Assembly: GCA_023389195.1 (NCBI GenBank)
Contig: JAEWET010000023.1
Coordinates: 1-64,000, forward strand
DNA: 64,000 nt
Reading direction: 5' to 3'
Source of the DNA: Aliihoeflea sp023389195
GTDB lineage: Bacteria > Pseudomonadota > Alphaproteobacteria > Rhizobiales > Rhizobiaceae
Position 1 is the first letter of the stretch, and each line of letters begins with the position of its first letter. The notes beneath the pieces are model-generated. The model had not been told where the DNA came from. It saw only the letters and a list, made by a program, of their open reading frames with translations, and searched no databases. The position numbers and the translations under genes were made by a program. Below are positions 10,475 through 19,618 of the stretch, one piece after another.

Positions 10475-11431
10475 ATGACTGATGCCGCCCCGACCACCCG
10501 TCGCCCCCGCGCCCCGCTGCTCGCTCCGTTCTGCGGCGAGGCACCGCCCGCGCCGGATTGGTTCGCCGACGCGCTGGCGAAGGCACCCGAACGTCGCGTC
10601 GTCACGGTCGACGGAGCGGCGATCGAGAATCTGGTCTGGGGCGTGCGGGGCCGTCGCGGGCTTGTCTTCCTGCATGGCAATGGCGCGCATGCCGACTGGT
10701 GGGATTTCGTCGCGCCGTCCTTTGCCGACCGATTCCGCGTCGCTGCGCCTTCCTGGTCCGGAATGGGTCGGTCGGATTGGCGCGACGACTATTCCATCGA
10801 CCAGCATGTCGACGAGGCGATCGCCGCGGCCGAGGATGCGGGCGTGTTCGAGCCTGCGGAAAAGCCCTTCATCGTCGCGCATTCCTTCGGCTCCCTGCCG
10901 GCGCTGCGTCTGGCCGACCGGATGTCGGAACACTTTGCAGGCATGATCATCGTCGACCCGCCGCTTTTTTGCGAGGCGACGCGGGCGGCGCGCAAGCCCG
11001 CCGATCCAGATGCCTATCGCGTCCACCGGGTCTATCCCGGCCTTGCCGAAGCTCTTGCGCGCTTTCGCTTCGCACCCGAGCAGGCTTGCGAAAATCTCTT
11101 CATCGCCGATCACATCGCCCGGCATGGACTCAAACAGGTCGAGGGTGGCTGGACGTGGCGGTTCGATCCGCGCCACTGGCGCCGCGGCAATCGCAAGCAT
11201 GATTTCGACGCGATGTTCGCCGGTTCGCGGGTGCCGCTGGCATTGGTGCTCGGCGCGAATTCGGTGCTCTACAATTCTGACGATCTGGCACATCTCGACG
11301 CGCTGTGCGCGTCGGCATCCGCGCCGAAGACTGTGATCGCGGATGCCGCGCATCACGTCATGGTCGACCAGCCGCTGGTCTTCGTCGATGTGGTGCGGGG
11401 GCAACTCGAAGCATTCGCCGCTGCGCCATAG
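10475..11431 (+). CDS. Alpha/beta hydrolase
   Basis: Soluble serine hydrolase (318 residues) of the alpha/beta fold. The oxyanion-side HGNGAHADWW motif, the nucleophile elbow VAHSFGS (Ala in place of the first Gly of GxSxG) and a C-terminal catalytic His in ADAAHHVMVDQP are visible. Substrates in this family range from esters to ring-cleavage products, so the reaction is not assigned. The start at 10475 follows an AAGGAAAG ribosome site; a longer in-frame extension has none. It diverges from the TAXI receptor gene across a 203-bp promoter region. Confidence 0.85.
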   Translation: MTDAAPTTRRPRAPLLAPFCGEAPPAPDWFADALAKAPERRVVTVDGAAIENLVWGVRGRRGLVFLHGNGAHADWWDFVAPSFADRFRVAAPSWSGMGRSDWRDDYSIDQHVDEAIAAAEDAGVFEPAEKPFIVAHSFGSLPALRLADRMSEHFAGMIIVDPPLFCEATRAARKPADPDAYRVHRVYPGLAEALARFRFAPEQACENLFIADHIARHGLKQVEGGWTWRFDPRHWRRGNRKHDFDAMFAGSRVPLALVLGANSVLYNSDDLAHLDALCASASAPKTVIADAAHHVMVDQPLVFVDVVRGQLEAFAAAP

Positions 11432-11505
11432 TGCCGCCCGCCCTTTCGCGAGGGCCGCACATCGCGTATCAGCCGCGCTTGCACGCGCGCGAGGTTGCCC
11501 CCGGA

Positions 11506-13128
11506 ATGATACGTCTCGAAAATATCAGCAAGCAGAACGGCAAGCAGATCGTCTTCATCGACGCGTCGGCTGCGCTGCAGAAGGGCGAGAAGATCGGACT
11601 CGTCGGCCCGAACGGTGCGGGCAAGACGACGCTCTTTCGCATGATCACCAGCGAGGAGCAGCCGGATGAGGGCCAGGTCGCGATCGATCGCGGTGTGACG
11701 ATCGGCTATTTCAGCCAGGATGTCGGCGACATGGCGGGCAAGAGCGCGGTGGCCGAAGTGATCGACGGCGTCGGGCCGGTGAGTGCGCTTGCCGCCGAGA
11801 TGGCCGAACTCGAAGCCGCGATGGGCGACCCGGATCGTGCCGACGAGATGGACGAGATCATCACCCGCTATGGCGAGGTGCAGGGACGGTTCGACGAACT
11901 CGACGGCTATGCGCTCGACGGGCGCGCGCGCGAAGTGCTGGGTGGGCTCGGCTTTTCGCCGGAAATGATGGATGGCGACGTCGGCAAGCTTTCAGGCGGT
12001 TGGAAGATGCGCGTCGCGCTTGCGAAGATACTTCTGATGCGGCCCGATGTGATGCTGCTCGACGAGCCGAGCAACCATCTCGACCTCGAAAGCCTGATCT
12101 GGCTCGAAGCCTTTTTGCAGGGCTTCGACGGCGCGCTGTTGATGACGTCGCACGACCGCGAGTTCATGAACCGCATCGTCAACAAGATCGTCGAGATCGA
12201 TGCCGGCTCGCTGACTTCCTATTCGGGCGACTACGCGTTCTACCAGGAGCAGCGCGCGCTGACAGACTTGCAGCAGCAGGCGCAGTTCGAGCGGCAGCAG
12301 GCGATGCTGGCGAAGGAGATCGCCTTCATCGAGCGTTTCAAGGCGCGCGCCTCCCATGCTGCGCAGGTGCAGAGCCGGGTGAAGAAGCTCGACAAGATCG
12401 ACAAGGTCGAGCCGCCGAAGCGGCGCCAGACGGTGCGCTTCGAGTTCCAGCCCGCACCGCGCTCGGGCGAGGACGTCGCGACGCTGAAGAACGTCTCCAA
12501 GAGCTATGGCAGCCGGACCATCTATGACGGGCTCGACTTTCAGGTGCGCCGGCGCGAGCGCTGGTGCGTGATGGGCATCAACGGTGCCGGCAAGTCGACG
12601 CTCCTGAAGCTCGTCACCGGCACGGCCGATCCGGACAATGGTTCGGTGGCGCGGGGGCCGAGCGTGAAGATGGGCTATTTCGCGCAGCACGCGATGGAAG
12701 TGCTCGACGGCGAGCGCACCGTGCTGCAATCGCTGGAGGATTCGTTCCCGCAGGCGGGGCAGGCGCCGCTGCGCGCGCTCGCCGGCTGCTTCGGTTTTTC
12801 CGGCGACGAGATCGAGAAGAAGTGCCGCGTGCTTTCGGGTGGCGAGAAGGCGCGGCTGGTGATGGCGAAGATGCTGTTCGATCCGCCGAACTTCCTCGTT
12901 CTCGACGAGCCGACCAACCATCTCGACATCGCGACCAAGGAGATGCTGATCGCTGCGCTGAAGCAATACGAAGGCACGATGCTGTTCGTCAGCCACGATC
13001 GGCATTTCCTCGCGGCGCTCTCGAACCGGGTTTTGGAACTGACCGAGGATGGCATCCGCACCTATGGCGGCGGCTACACCGAATACGTCGCCAGCACCGG
13101 GCAGGAAGCGCCGGGGTTGCGCAGCTAG
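11506..13128 (+). CDS. ABC-F family ATPase
   Basis: Cytosolic ABC-F protein (540 residues) with two ATPase domains and no membrane part; relatives act on ribosomes during translation. Domain 1 shows GPNGAGKTT, LSGGWKMRVAL and MLLDEPSNHLD; domain 2 shows GINGAGKSTLL, LSGGEKARLVM and LVLDEPTNHLD. The charged linker between them (about residues 240-310) is the expected P-site tRNA interaction motif. The start MIRLENISK at 11506 fits the family; the frame extends 67 codons further up inside the hydrolase region. Its stop overlaps the convergent LysR stop by four bases. Confidence 0.92.
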   Translation: MIRLENISKQNGKQIVFIDASAALQKGEKIGLVGPNGAGKTTLFRMITSEEQPDEGQVAIDRGVTIGYFSQDVGDMAGKSAVAEVIDGVGPVSALAAEMAELEAAMGDPDRADEMDEIITRYGEVQGRFDELDGYALDGRAREVLGGLGFSPEMMDGDVGKLSGGWKMRVALAKILLMRPDVMLLDEPSNHLDLESLIWLEAFLQGFDGALLMTSHDREFMNRIVNKIVEIDAGSLTSYSGDYAFYQEQRALTDLQQQAQFERQQAMLAKEIAFIERFKARASHAAQVQSRVKKLDKIDKVEPPKRRQTVRFEFQPAPRSGEDVATLKNVSKSYGSRTIYDGLDFQVRRRERWCVMGINGAGKSTLLKLVTGTADPDNGSVARGPSVKMGYFAQHAMEVLDGERTVLQSLEDSFPQAGQAPLRALAGCFGFSGDEIEKKCRVLSGGEKARLVMAKMLFDPPNFLVLDEPTNHLDIATKEMLIAALKQYEGTMLFVSHDRHFLAALSNRVLELTEDGIRTYGGGYTEYVASTGQEAPGLRS

Positions 13129-14339
13129 GCCGACTTTGCCGCGACGCGTAGGGCGTCGAGGAGTTCGGCCTGCAAAGTGGTCGGCATCCAGCCCTGACGG
13201 GTGGCGATGCCGATCGGGCGCGCGGTCGCGGGCAAAGCGAGTTGCAGCGGCTCGAGAAGGCCTGCCTTTTCCTCATAGGCAATCTGGCGGCGCGACATCA
13301 GCGTCAGCCGGTCGGAGTTGACGAGGAGGCCGCGCAGCGCGACCAGAGAGCCGGTCTCGACCAAGCCGCTGCCGCATTGCGCGAGGCCGTGCCGCGCCGA
13401 CAATTCGTCGAAGATCGCGCGGGTGGGCGTGCCCTTGCGCGGCAATATCCATGGGTAGGCGCGAAGGTCTTCGAATTTGAGTTCGGGCCGCGTGGCAAGC
13501 GGATGGCCCGCGCGCACCACGACCGACAGCGGATCGTCGAAGAGCGCCTCCTGCGCGATGCCCTTTGCTTCGGAAGCCGGGCGCAGGGCGCCGACCAGCA
13601 TGTCGATCTCGCCGATGGCGAGCGCATGGGCGAGCGTGTCGTAGGAACCGTCGACGATTTCGATGGACGCGGCAGGGCGGCGGTTGGTCCATGCGACGAT
13701 CGCCTCCGGCACGATGCGCGTGCGGGCGAAGGGCAGGGTACCGATGACGACGCGGCCGATGAAGCGGCCGTCGAGTTCGCGCGCATCTTCCAGCGCGTTT
13801 TCAAGTTCGCGCAGCACGAGGCTCGCGGCGCGGGCGAGCATGGTGCCGGTCGCGGTCAGCCGGATCGAGTTCTGGCGACCCTCGAAAAGCGGGACAGTGC
13901 CGATGCGCTCCAATTCGCGCGCGGCGCGCTGGACCGAGGGCTCGGCCTGTTCGAGGCGGCGCGCGGCGGCGGTGAAGCTGCTGGTCGAAGCGAAGGCTGC
14001 GACGGCGCGCAGATGTGCGATGGTGGCATGGGTTTCCAGAAGGTCGATCGCCAAGGCGCGGCCGATGGAGGCGTGGCGGGCAAGGCGCTCGTTGGCTTCG
14101 CGCAGCAGCGACAGGGCGCGCGCGGCGCGCTCGGCCAGAAGCCGGCCGCGCTCGGTGACGAACACGCCGGAGCCGCGCCGCTCGAAAAGCGCACCGCCGA
14201 ACTGGCCTTCGAGCTTGGCGATGGCCTGCGAGGCGGCGGGCTGCGACACGCGCACGGCTTCGGCCGCGCGGGTCAGCGACTTGGTTTCGGCGGCGAACTG
14301 GAAGAGCCGGACATGGCGCAGATTGGGGTAGGACGACAT
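13125..14339 (-). CDS. LysR-type regulator with two HTH domains
   Basis: Transcription factor of 404 residues, about 100 longer than a usual LysR protein. Two winged-helix LysR domains are visible: residues ~6-65 (LFQFAAETKSLTRAAEAVRVSQPAASQAI) and ~107-165 (LRAVAAFASTSSFTAAARRLEQAEPSVQRAA), then one effector-binding domain from ~190. It lies 41 bp after galD in the same direction and probably controls the aromatic operon upstream. Related long LysR proteins occur with protocatechuate 4,5-cleavage and gallate genes. It ends in a 4-bp overlap with the ABC-F gene. Confidence 0.88.
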   Translation of the reverse strand: MSSYPNLRHVRLFQFAAETKSLTRAAEAVRVSQPAASQAIAKLEGQFGGALFERRGSGVFVTERGRLLAERAARALSLLREANERLARHASIGRALAIDLLETHATIAHLRAVAAFASTSSFTAAARRLEQAEPSVQRAARELERIGTVPLFEGRQNSIRLTATGTMLARAASLVLRELENALEDARELDGRFIGRVVIGTLPFARTRIVPEAIVAWTNRRPAASIEIVDGSYDTLAHALAIGEIDMLVGALRPASEAKGIAQEALFDDPLSVVVRAGHPLATRPELKFEDLRAYPWILPRKGTPTRAIFDELSARHGLAQCGSGLVETGSLVALRGLLVNSDRLTLMSRRQIAYEEKAGLLEPLQLALPATARPIGIATRQGWMPTTLQAELLDALRVAAKSA

Positions 14340-14380
14340 GGCGCGGATTTAGGCAGGTGCCGTGCCGTTTGGGAAGTGGC

Positions 14381-15436
14381 TCAGTCGTAGACCAATCCGT
14401 CGAAGAGCTTGCGGGCGGTTCGAAGGACGCCCGCTTCCGTCAGATTGCCGTCGTCGTCGAGGCTCGCCGTGACGGTGAATTCGCCGGTTGGGTGCTCGAT
14501 CGAGATCAGCATGTCGCGCGCGCGCTGGAGCTTTGCGATCCTCGCCGCCGGGCCGGCTTCGAGCAGGCAGGCGGTGGCGACGCTGACGGCGCCGAGGACG
14601 CCGATCGCCTGGTGGCAGACATGGGGGATGAAGGTGCGGGTGGAGATTGCGCCGCCAGCCTGCGCGGCGCTGACGAGCGTCATCTTGGGCACGGATTTTT
14701 CCGTGACGTCGCCGAGATTCATCAACGGCCCGGCCTTCAGCCGGATCGCTTCGATGCGCGCCTTCAGTTCGGCATTGGCGTTGAGATCGGCCGGGGTTTC
14801 CGTGCCGGTGAGGCCCAGATCGGCGGCCGCCATGACGACGCATGGCATGCCGTTGTCGATCAAGGTGACGTCGACGCCGTCGATCGTATCGACCTCGTTG
14901 CCGGTCGGCAAGAGCGCGCCGCAGGATGAACCGGCGGTGTCCTTGAAGACGATGGGAATGGGCGCCGCCGTGCCGGGGACGCCATCGATGCGGGCGTCGC
15001 CGGCATATGTGACGTGGCCATCCGGCGTCCTGACGGTCGCGACGGCGATCTGGCCGGTGTTTTCCATGAAGATGCGCACCCGCGTTTCGCCGTCACTTGC
15101 TGCGACGAGACCGCGCTCGATGGCGAAGGGGCCGATGCCGGCGAGGATGTTGCCGCAGTTCTGCGCGTCGGTGACGATGGGTTTGTCGACGAACACCTGC
15201 AGAAAGAGATAGTCGACATCGACATCCGGCCGATCAGATTTCGACACGACCGCGACCTTGGAGGTGAGCGGGTCGGCACCGCCGAGGCCGTCGATCTGGC
15301 GCGGGTCGGGCGAGCCCATGATGCGCAGAAGGAAGGCGTCGCGCGCCGCCGGGTCGGCGGGCAAATCGTCCTTGAGGAAATAGCCGCCCTTCGACGTGCC
15401 GCCGCGCATCCACATGGCGCGAATACCGTTCGTCAT
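14381..15436 (-). CDS. galD: 4-oxalomesaconate tautomerase
   Basis: Member of the PrpF/GalD isomerase family (351 residues). GalD converts the keto/enol forms of 4-oxalomesaconate made by gallate ring cleavage into the form used by the hydratase. It begins MTNGIRAMWMRGGTSKGGYFLKDDLP (read in pieces), the conserved active-site Arg-Gly-Gly-Thr-Ser-Lys segment of the family. The ATG overlaps the galB stop by one base, so the two are coupled. PrpF homologues isomerise other tricarboxylates, but the pairing with GalB makes this role likely. Confidence 0.87.
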   Translation of the reverse strand: MTNGIRAMWMRGGTSKGGYFLKDDLPADPAARDAFLLRIMGSPDPRQIDGLGGADPLTSKVAVVSKSDRPDVDVDYLFLQVFVDKPIVTDAQNCGNILAGIGPFAIERGLVAASDGETRVRIFMENTGQIAVATVRTPDGHVTYAGDARIDGVPGTAAPIPIVFKDTAGSSCGALLPTGNEVDTIDGVDVTLIDNGMPCVVMAAADLGLTGTETPADLNANAELKARIEAIRLKAGPLMNLGDVTEKSVPKMTLVSAAQAGGAISTRTFIPHVCHQAIGVLGAVSVATACLLEAGPAARIAKLQRARDMLISIEHPTGEFTVTASLDDDGNLTEAGVLRTARKLFDGLVYD

Positions 15437-16161
15437 CACAGCGTGTCCACGGTGCGCGGGAAGATCGACTGGAAGCCTTCGGCATATTTCGCCTCGCGCC
15501 CGCCGGCCTGGCCGCCGGAATTGCGTCGGAACTGATTGGCGCGGTTCTCGGCGACGTTGGTGTAGTAGTCCCAAAGGTGCTGCTGGCCTTCCATGCACTC
15601 GATGGCAGCCTTCTTCTTTTCCCAGACCGGCGTGATGTCGAGGATCGTGTCGGGCTTCCAGGCGCATTGTTCGGTCTGGTGGGGCTCAAACAGATAAAGC
15701 TGCGGCGCGCCGAGTACCTTCTCGCCGGGATTGTGACCCCAGGCCTGCGCGATCATCCGGCATTCGAGCGCGACGCGCGTCGCGTAGGGATGGTCGGTAT
15801 TGTAGGGGTCCTCCATCGAGTGCGAGAGCATGAAATCCGGTTGGACCTTGCGGATGACATCGACGAGCCGGAACTTTGCGTCGCGGTCGAGTTCGAGCGG
15901 GTAGTCGCCGCAATCGAAGAACTGGATGTCGGCTGCGCCAAGCGCAGAAGCGGCGGCTTCGGCTTCCTTGCGCCGGGCAGCCTTGACGCCTTCGAGCGTC
16001 GCGCCCGCATTCTTCCACAGTTTGGCGCTTTCGCCGCGCTCGCCATAGGAGAGGCAGACGACGGTTACATCGATGCCCTTTTCGGCATGGAGCGCGATCG
16101 CGCCGCCGCAACGCCAGACGAAATCGGCCGAGTGGGCGCTGATGACGAGGGCGGTGCTCAT
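15436..16161 (-). CDS. galB: 4-oxalomesaconate hydratase (PIG-L/LmbE family)
   Basis: Protein of 241 residues in the PIG-L/LmbE metal-dependent superfamily. The N-terminal SAHSADFVWRCGG replaces the AHPDD motif of deacetylases and matches GalB-type hydratases, which add water to 4-oxalomesaconate to give 4-carboxy-4-hydroxy-2-oxoadipate. A second metal-site His is in MEDPYNTDHPYAT. It overlaps the upstream dioxygenase stop (ATGA) and the downstream galD start. A deacetylase is the main alternative, made less likely by the neighbours. Confidence 0.85.
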   Translation of the reverse strand: MSTALVISAHSADFVWRCGGAIALHAEKGIDVTVVCLSYGERGESAKLWKNAGATLEGVKAARRKEAEAAASALGAADIQFFDCGDYPLELDRDAKFRLVDVIRKVQPDFMLSHSMEDPYNTDHPYATRVALECRMIAQAWGHNPGEKVLGAPQLYLFEPHQTEQCAWKPDTILDITPVWEKKKAAIECMEGQQHLWDYYTNVAENRANQFRRNSGGQAGGREAKYAEGFQSIFPRTVDTL

Positions 16162-17132
16162 GGTTTGGTGCCTCCTTTGGCGACGGGCGGCGTGCCGTGG
16201 GTGTGGAAGGATTCGATCGTCTTCAGGCCCCAGGCCTGGCCCTTCTTCCGCTCGGCCTCGGTCCAGACGATCGTCTGCCAGTCCGGATCGAGGACGAGCC
16301 GGGCTCCGGCATTCGCGATCTCGATGCGGTTGCCGGCCGGCTCGTAGACATAGAGGAAATAGGTGCCCTGGATGGCGTGGCGGTGCGGGCCAGTCTCGAT
16401 GAAGACGCCGTTTTCGAGGAAGACGTCGGCCGCCCGCAGGATGTCGTCGCGGTGGTCGGCGGCATAGGTCAGATGGTGGAAGCGGCCGCGCGTGCCGGAA
16501 TGATCTTCCGTGCAGGCCATGTCATAGCCCTTGTTGTTGACCGTGAACCAGCAGCCGCCGATGCGGCCATTGTCGAGCTGGATCATTTCGGTCACGCGGC
16601 TGCCGAGCGCCTCGACCATGAAGTCGCGGATCTTCGACACGTCGGTCGCCAGAAGGTTGAAATGGTCGATGCGGCGCGGCGCGGCGCCGCGTGCGTGGAA
16701 GCGTTGGGCGACGTTCTTGAGGGCGGGACGTTCGGCTTCGGGCGCCTGGTATTTATGCGTGTCCCAGTAGAGTTCGAAGACGTGGCCGTCCGGGCTGTTG
16801 AACCGGTAGGAGCGGCCGTGGCCGAGATCGCCGTCGGTCCAGCCTATGCCGAGGCCCATCTTCTCGATGACGGCCACGCGTCGGTCGAGCGCGGCCTGCG
16901 ACGAGGTGCGGTAGGCGCAGTGGGCCATGCCGGTGGTGTTCGACGCCGTCAGCTTGAGCGAATGGAACTCGTAGTCGTCCCAGGCGCGCAGATAGACGGA
17001 ATCGCCTTCGCGGCCGGCTTCCGTCAGGCCGTAGACATTGACGAAGAAATTGAGGCTTTCCTCGAACTTATCGGTCAGGAGTTCGACATGGCCGAGATGG
17101 GCGACGTCGAAGCAGGGTTCACTCATGTTCAT
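16158..17132 (-). CDS. Type I (VOC) extradiol ring-cleavage dioxygenase
   Basis: Fe(II)-dependent extradiol dioxygenase (324 residues) built of paired VOC modules, related to catechol 2,3-dioxygenase. The expected metal triad is present: His157 (RRIDHFNL), His220 (RFHHLTY) and Glu271 (NRIEIA), with the YVYEPAGNR segment before the Glu. It lies between the LIV importer and galB, with ATGA overlaps on both sides, so it is part of the catabolic chain. Its neighbours belong to gallate/protocatechuate 4,5-cleavage, where the dioxygenase is normally a type II (LigAB/GalA) enzyme; the substrate here is therefore inferred. Confidence 0.88.
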   Translation of the reverse strand: MNMSEPCFDVAHLGHVELLTDKFEESLNFFVNVYGLTEAGREGDSVYLRAWDDYEFHSLKLTASNTTGMAHCAYRTSSQAALDRRVAVIEKMGLGIGWTDGDLGHGRSYRFNSPDGHVFELYWDTHKYQAPEAERPALKNVAQRFHARGAAPRRIDHFNLLATDVSKIRDFMVEALGSRVTEMIQLDNGRIGGCWFTVNNKGYDMACTEDHSGTRGRFHHLTYAADHRDDILRAADVFLENGVFIETGPHRHAIQGTYFLYVYEPAGNRIEIANAGARLVLDPDWQTIVWTEAERKKGQAWGLKTIESFHTHGTPPVAKGGTKP

Positions 17133-17866
17133 GCCTTTTGGGATGCCGCGTCGTCGACATCGAGATTCATGCCGACATAGCGGTCGAGCGTCGCGCGGTC
17201 GGCGAGGAGTGCCTGCGACTTCGCACGATGGGCGACCGTGCCGCGTTCGATGACGAGGGCATCCTCCGTCAGCGCGAGGGCGACGTCGGCGTGCTGCTCG
17301 ACGAGGACGAGCGCCATGCCTTCATTCTGCGCCATGGCGCGGATGGCGGCTGTGAGTTCCTCGACGATGATGGGCGCGAGGCCCTCCAGTGGTTCGTCGA
17401 GCAGGAGAACGGCGGGATTGGTCATCAGCGTGCGGCCGATGGTGAGCATCTGCTGCTCGCCGCCAGAAAGCTGGTTGCCCATGTTGGCACGCCGTTCCTT
17501 GAGGCGCGGGAAAAGTTCCCAGATGGCATCGAGCGTCCAGCGGCCGGAGCGGGCGGCGACGGTCAGGTTTTCCTCGACGGAAAGCGAGGGGAAGATGTCA
17601 CGCTCCTGCGGCACCCAGCCGAGACCAAGCCGGGCGCGCTTGTGCGCGGGCAGGCGTGAGACGTCCTGGCCGCGGAAATGGATGCTGCCGCCGGCAAGCG
17701 GTAGGAAGCCCATTGCGGTCAGGATCATCGTCGTCTTGCCGACGCCGTTGCGCCCGAGAAGCGCAAGGCTGCCGCCCTCCGGCACCGCGAAGGAGACATG
17801 GTCGAGCACGATGCCTGACCCATAGCCGGCGCTGACGTCCCGGAATTCGAGGATCGGCTCAGCCAT
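17129..17866 (-). CDS. livF: LIV-type ABC transporter ATPase (LivF-like)
   Basis: ATP-binding subunit (245 residues) of a branched-chain-amino-acid-type importer. It has Walker A GRNGVGKTT, signature LSGGEQQ and Walker B AVLLLDEPLEGL. The start MAEPILEF at 17866 overlaps the livG stop; 13 further codons upstream lie in livG. Such importers beside ring-cleavage genes usually carry aromatic acids rather than amino acids. Confidence 0.9.
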   Translation of the reverse strand: MAEPILEFRDVSAGYGSGIVLDHVSFAVPEGGSLALLGRNGVGKTTMILTAMGFLPLAGGSIHFRGQDVSRLPAHKRARLGLGWVPQERDIFPSLSVEENLTVAARSGRWTLDAIWELFPRLKERRANMGNQLSGGEQQMLTIGRTLMTNPAVLLLDEPLEGLAPIIVEELTAAIRAMAQNEGMALVLVEQHADVALALTEDALVIERGTVAHRAKSQALLADRATLDRYVGMNLDVDDAASQKA

Positions 17867-18623
17867 GGGCGCCGTGCCCCAGATAGACGTCGCGCACGCG
17901 TGCATCGGTGCGGATGTTCGCCGTCGTGTCCTCGACCAGCACGCCGCCGCTGACCAGCACGATGATGCGGGTGGCGAAGCGGAAGACGATGTTCATGTCG
18001 TGCTCGATGAAGAGCACCGAAATGTCCTCCGGCAGGCCGGCGATGACCGAAAAGAGCATCGCGCTCTCGTCCTTCGGGACGCCGGCGGCAGGCTCGTCGA
18101 GGAGCAGGACCTTGGGGCGCGTGGCGAGTGCCAACGCGATTTCCAGAAGGCGCTGCTGGCCATAGGCGAGGGTGCGCGTCGGCTGGGTGGCGACGTCGGC
18201 GAGGCGAAGGCGCGTCAGGATTTCGAAGGCCTCGTCGATCGCTTCGGTCTGTGTCGACAGGCGGCGCCAGAACTGGCCCGCGACGGCCTCGCGTTCGCTG
18301 ACCGCGAGCGTCACCGCCTCGATCGGCGTCAGTTCGGGAAAGAGCGTGTTGATCTGGAACGTCCGGGCGAGGCCCTTGCGCACCCGGGCGGCGGCGGGCG
18401 TGGCGGTGACGTCGTCGCCGGCAAGCTCGATGGTTCCCGCATCCGGCTTGAGGCGGCCGGTGATGAGGTTGATCAGCGTCGTCTTGCCGGCGCCGTTGGG
18501 GCCGATCAACGCATAGCGGCAGCCGCGCGGCAGCGTCAGCGAGACGTCGCGTGCGACCTGCAATGCGCCGAAATTCTTCCGCAGCGCATTTGTCCGCAGC
18601 ATGATCGGCTGTTGGTCCGCCAT
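17859..18623 (-). CDS. livG: LIV-type ABC transporter ATPase (LivG-like)
   Basis: Second ATP-binding subunit (254 residues) of the LIV-type importer. Walker A GPNGAGKTT, a degenerate signature region TLAYGQQRLLEIA (typical of LivG) and Walker B KVLLLDEPAAGV are visible. The ATG at 18623 shares one base with the livM stop, and the 3' end overlaps livF by 8 bp. It pairs with LivF beneath the LivH/LivM membrane dimer. Confidence 0.9.
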   Translation of the reverse strand: MADQQPIMLRTNALRKNFGALQVARDVSLTLPRGCRYALIGPNGAGKTTLINLITGRLKPDAGTIELAGDDVTATPAAARVRKGLARTFQINTLFPELTPIEAVTLAVSEREAVAGQFWRRLSTQTEAIDEAFEILTRLRLADVATQPTRTLAYGQQRLLEIALALATRPKVLLLDEPAAGVPKDESAMLFSVIAGLPEDISVLFIEHDMNIVFRFATRIIVLVSGGVLVEDTTANIRTDARVRDVYLGHGAHG

Positions 18624-19618
18624 CAGTCGCGCCTTCCCGTCAGCTTCGCCAGAAAGCCGAGAATGCCCTTCGGCATGAAGAGCACGACGACCATCAGGAG
18701 GAGGCCGATCCAGAAGTACCAGTATTGCGGATTGACGCCGGCGAGCTGGTCGCGGGCGACGAGGAAGATGATCGCCCCGAGAATGGCGCCGTAGAGCCGG
18801 CCGGTGCCGCCGAGGATGAGCATGACCACCACGTCGGCCGATCGCTGGAAGCTCAGGACGTCGAGGCCGACCGTGTTGGTCGTCTGCGTCAGCAGCCCAC
18901 CCGCGATGCCGGCGAGCGCGGCGGAGATCGTGTAGATCTTGCGCAGGTGCCAGGAATGGTCCGAGCCGATCGCCGGCATGCGGGTGACGTTCTCGCGGAT
19001 GCCGCGCAGCGCGAGGCCGAAGGAGGAGTTGACGATGGTGCGGCTGACGAGGAAGCCGAGGAACAGCACGACCAGCGAATAGGTGTAGGCGGTGTAGCCC
19101 CACAGGTCGAAGCGGAACGTGCCGAAGATCTGCCATATGCTGACACCGCGCAGGCCATCTGTGCCGCCGGTCAGCCATGTCATCGCGTTGGCGAGTTCGT
19201 AAGCGAGGAAGCCGAGGCCGAGCGTGACCATGATCAAGGCCAGATGCTGGACGCGTACGATCAGATAGCTCGCTACGAAGCCGACGAAGCCGGCCACTGC
19301 GGCGGCGAAAAGGAGGCCTGAAATCGGCTCGCCCCAGCCCAGCCGAACGCTCAGGAGCCCGACGGAGTATGCACCGATGCCGAAGAACAGTGCATGGCCA
19401 AGGGTGACGATCCCGGCATAGCCAAGGATCAGGTCCACCGAGATGGCGAAGAGGGCGGCGATGGCAATCTGGCTGGCAAGGGTCAGATAGGTTGGGAACA
19501 GGAAGAAGGGCACGAGCGTCGCCAGCCAGAAGGCGACCTCGAACCAAGACCAGCGGCTTTGGCGGGCAAGCCAGGCGTGGGGCGTCGTGGTGCGGTCGAG
19601 GGTGGTCATCCTGCTCAT
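18623..19618 (-). CDS. livM: LIV-type ABC transporter permease (LivM-like)
   Basis: Membrane subunit (331 residues) with the LivM hydrophobic pattern and the conserved GYAGIVTLGHALFFGIGAY segment. The start at 19618 (MSRMTTL) is chosen because its ATG overlaps the livH TGA in an ATGA junction; the longer frame to 19648 lies inside livH. It forms the channel with LivH. Confidence 0.9.
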   Translation of the reverse strand: MSRMTTLDRTTTPHAWLARQSRWSWFEVAFWLATLVPFFLFPTYLTLASQIAIAALFAISVDLILGYAGIVTLGHALFFGIGAYSVGLLSVRLGWGEPISGLLFAAAVAGFVGFVASYLIVRVQHLALIMVTLGLGFLAYELANAMTWLTGGTDGLRGVSIWQIFGTFRFDLWGYTAYTYSLVVLFLGFLVSRTIVNSSFGLALRGIRENVTRMPAIGSDHSWHLRKIYTISAALAGIAGGLLTQTTNTVGLDVLSFQRSADVVVMLILGGTGRLYGAILGAIIFLVARDQLAGVNPQYWYFWIGLLLMVVVLFMPKGILGFLAKLTGRRD

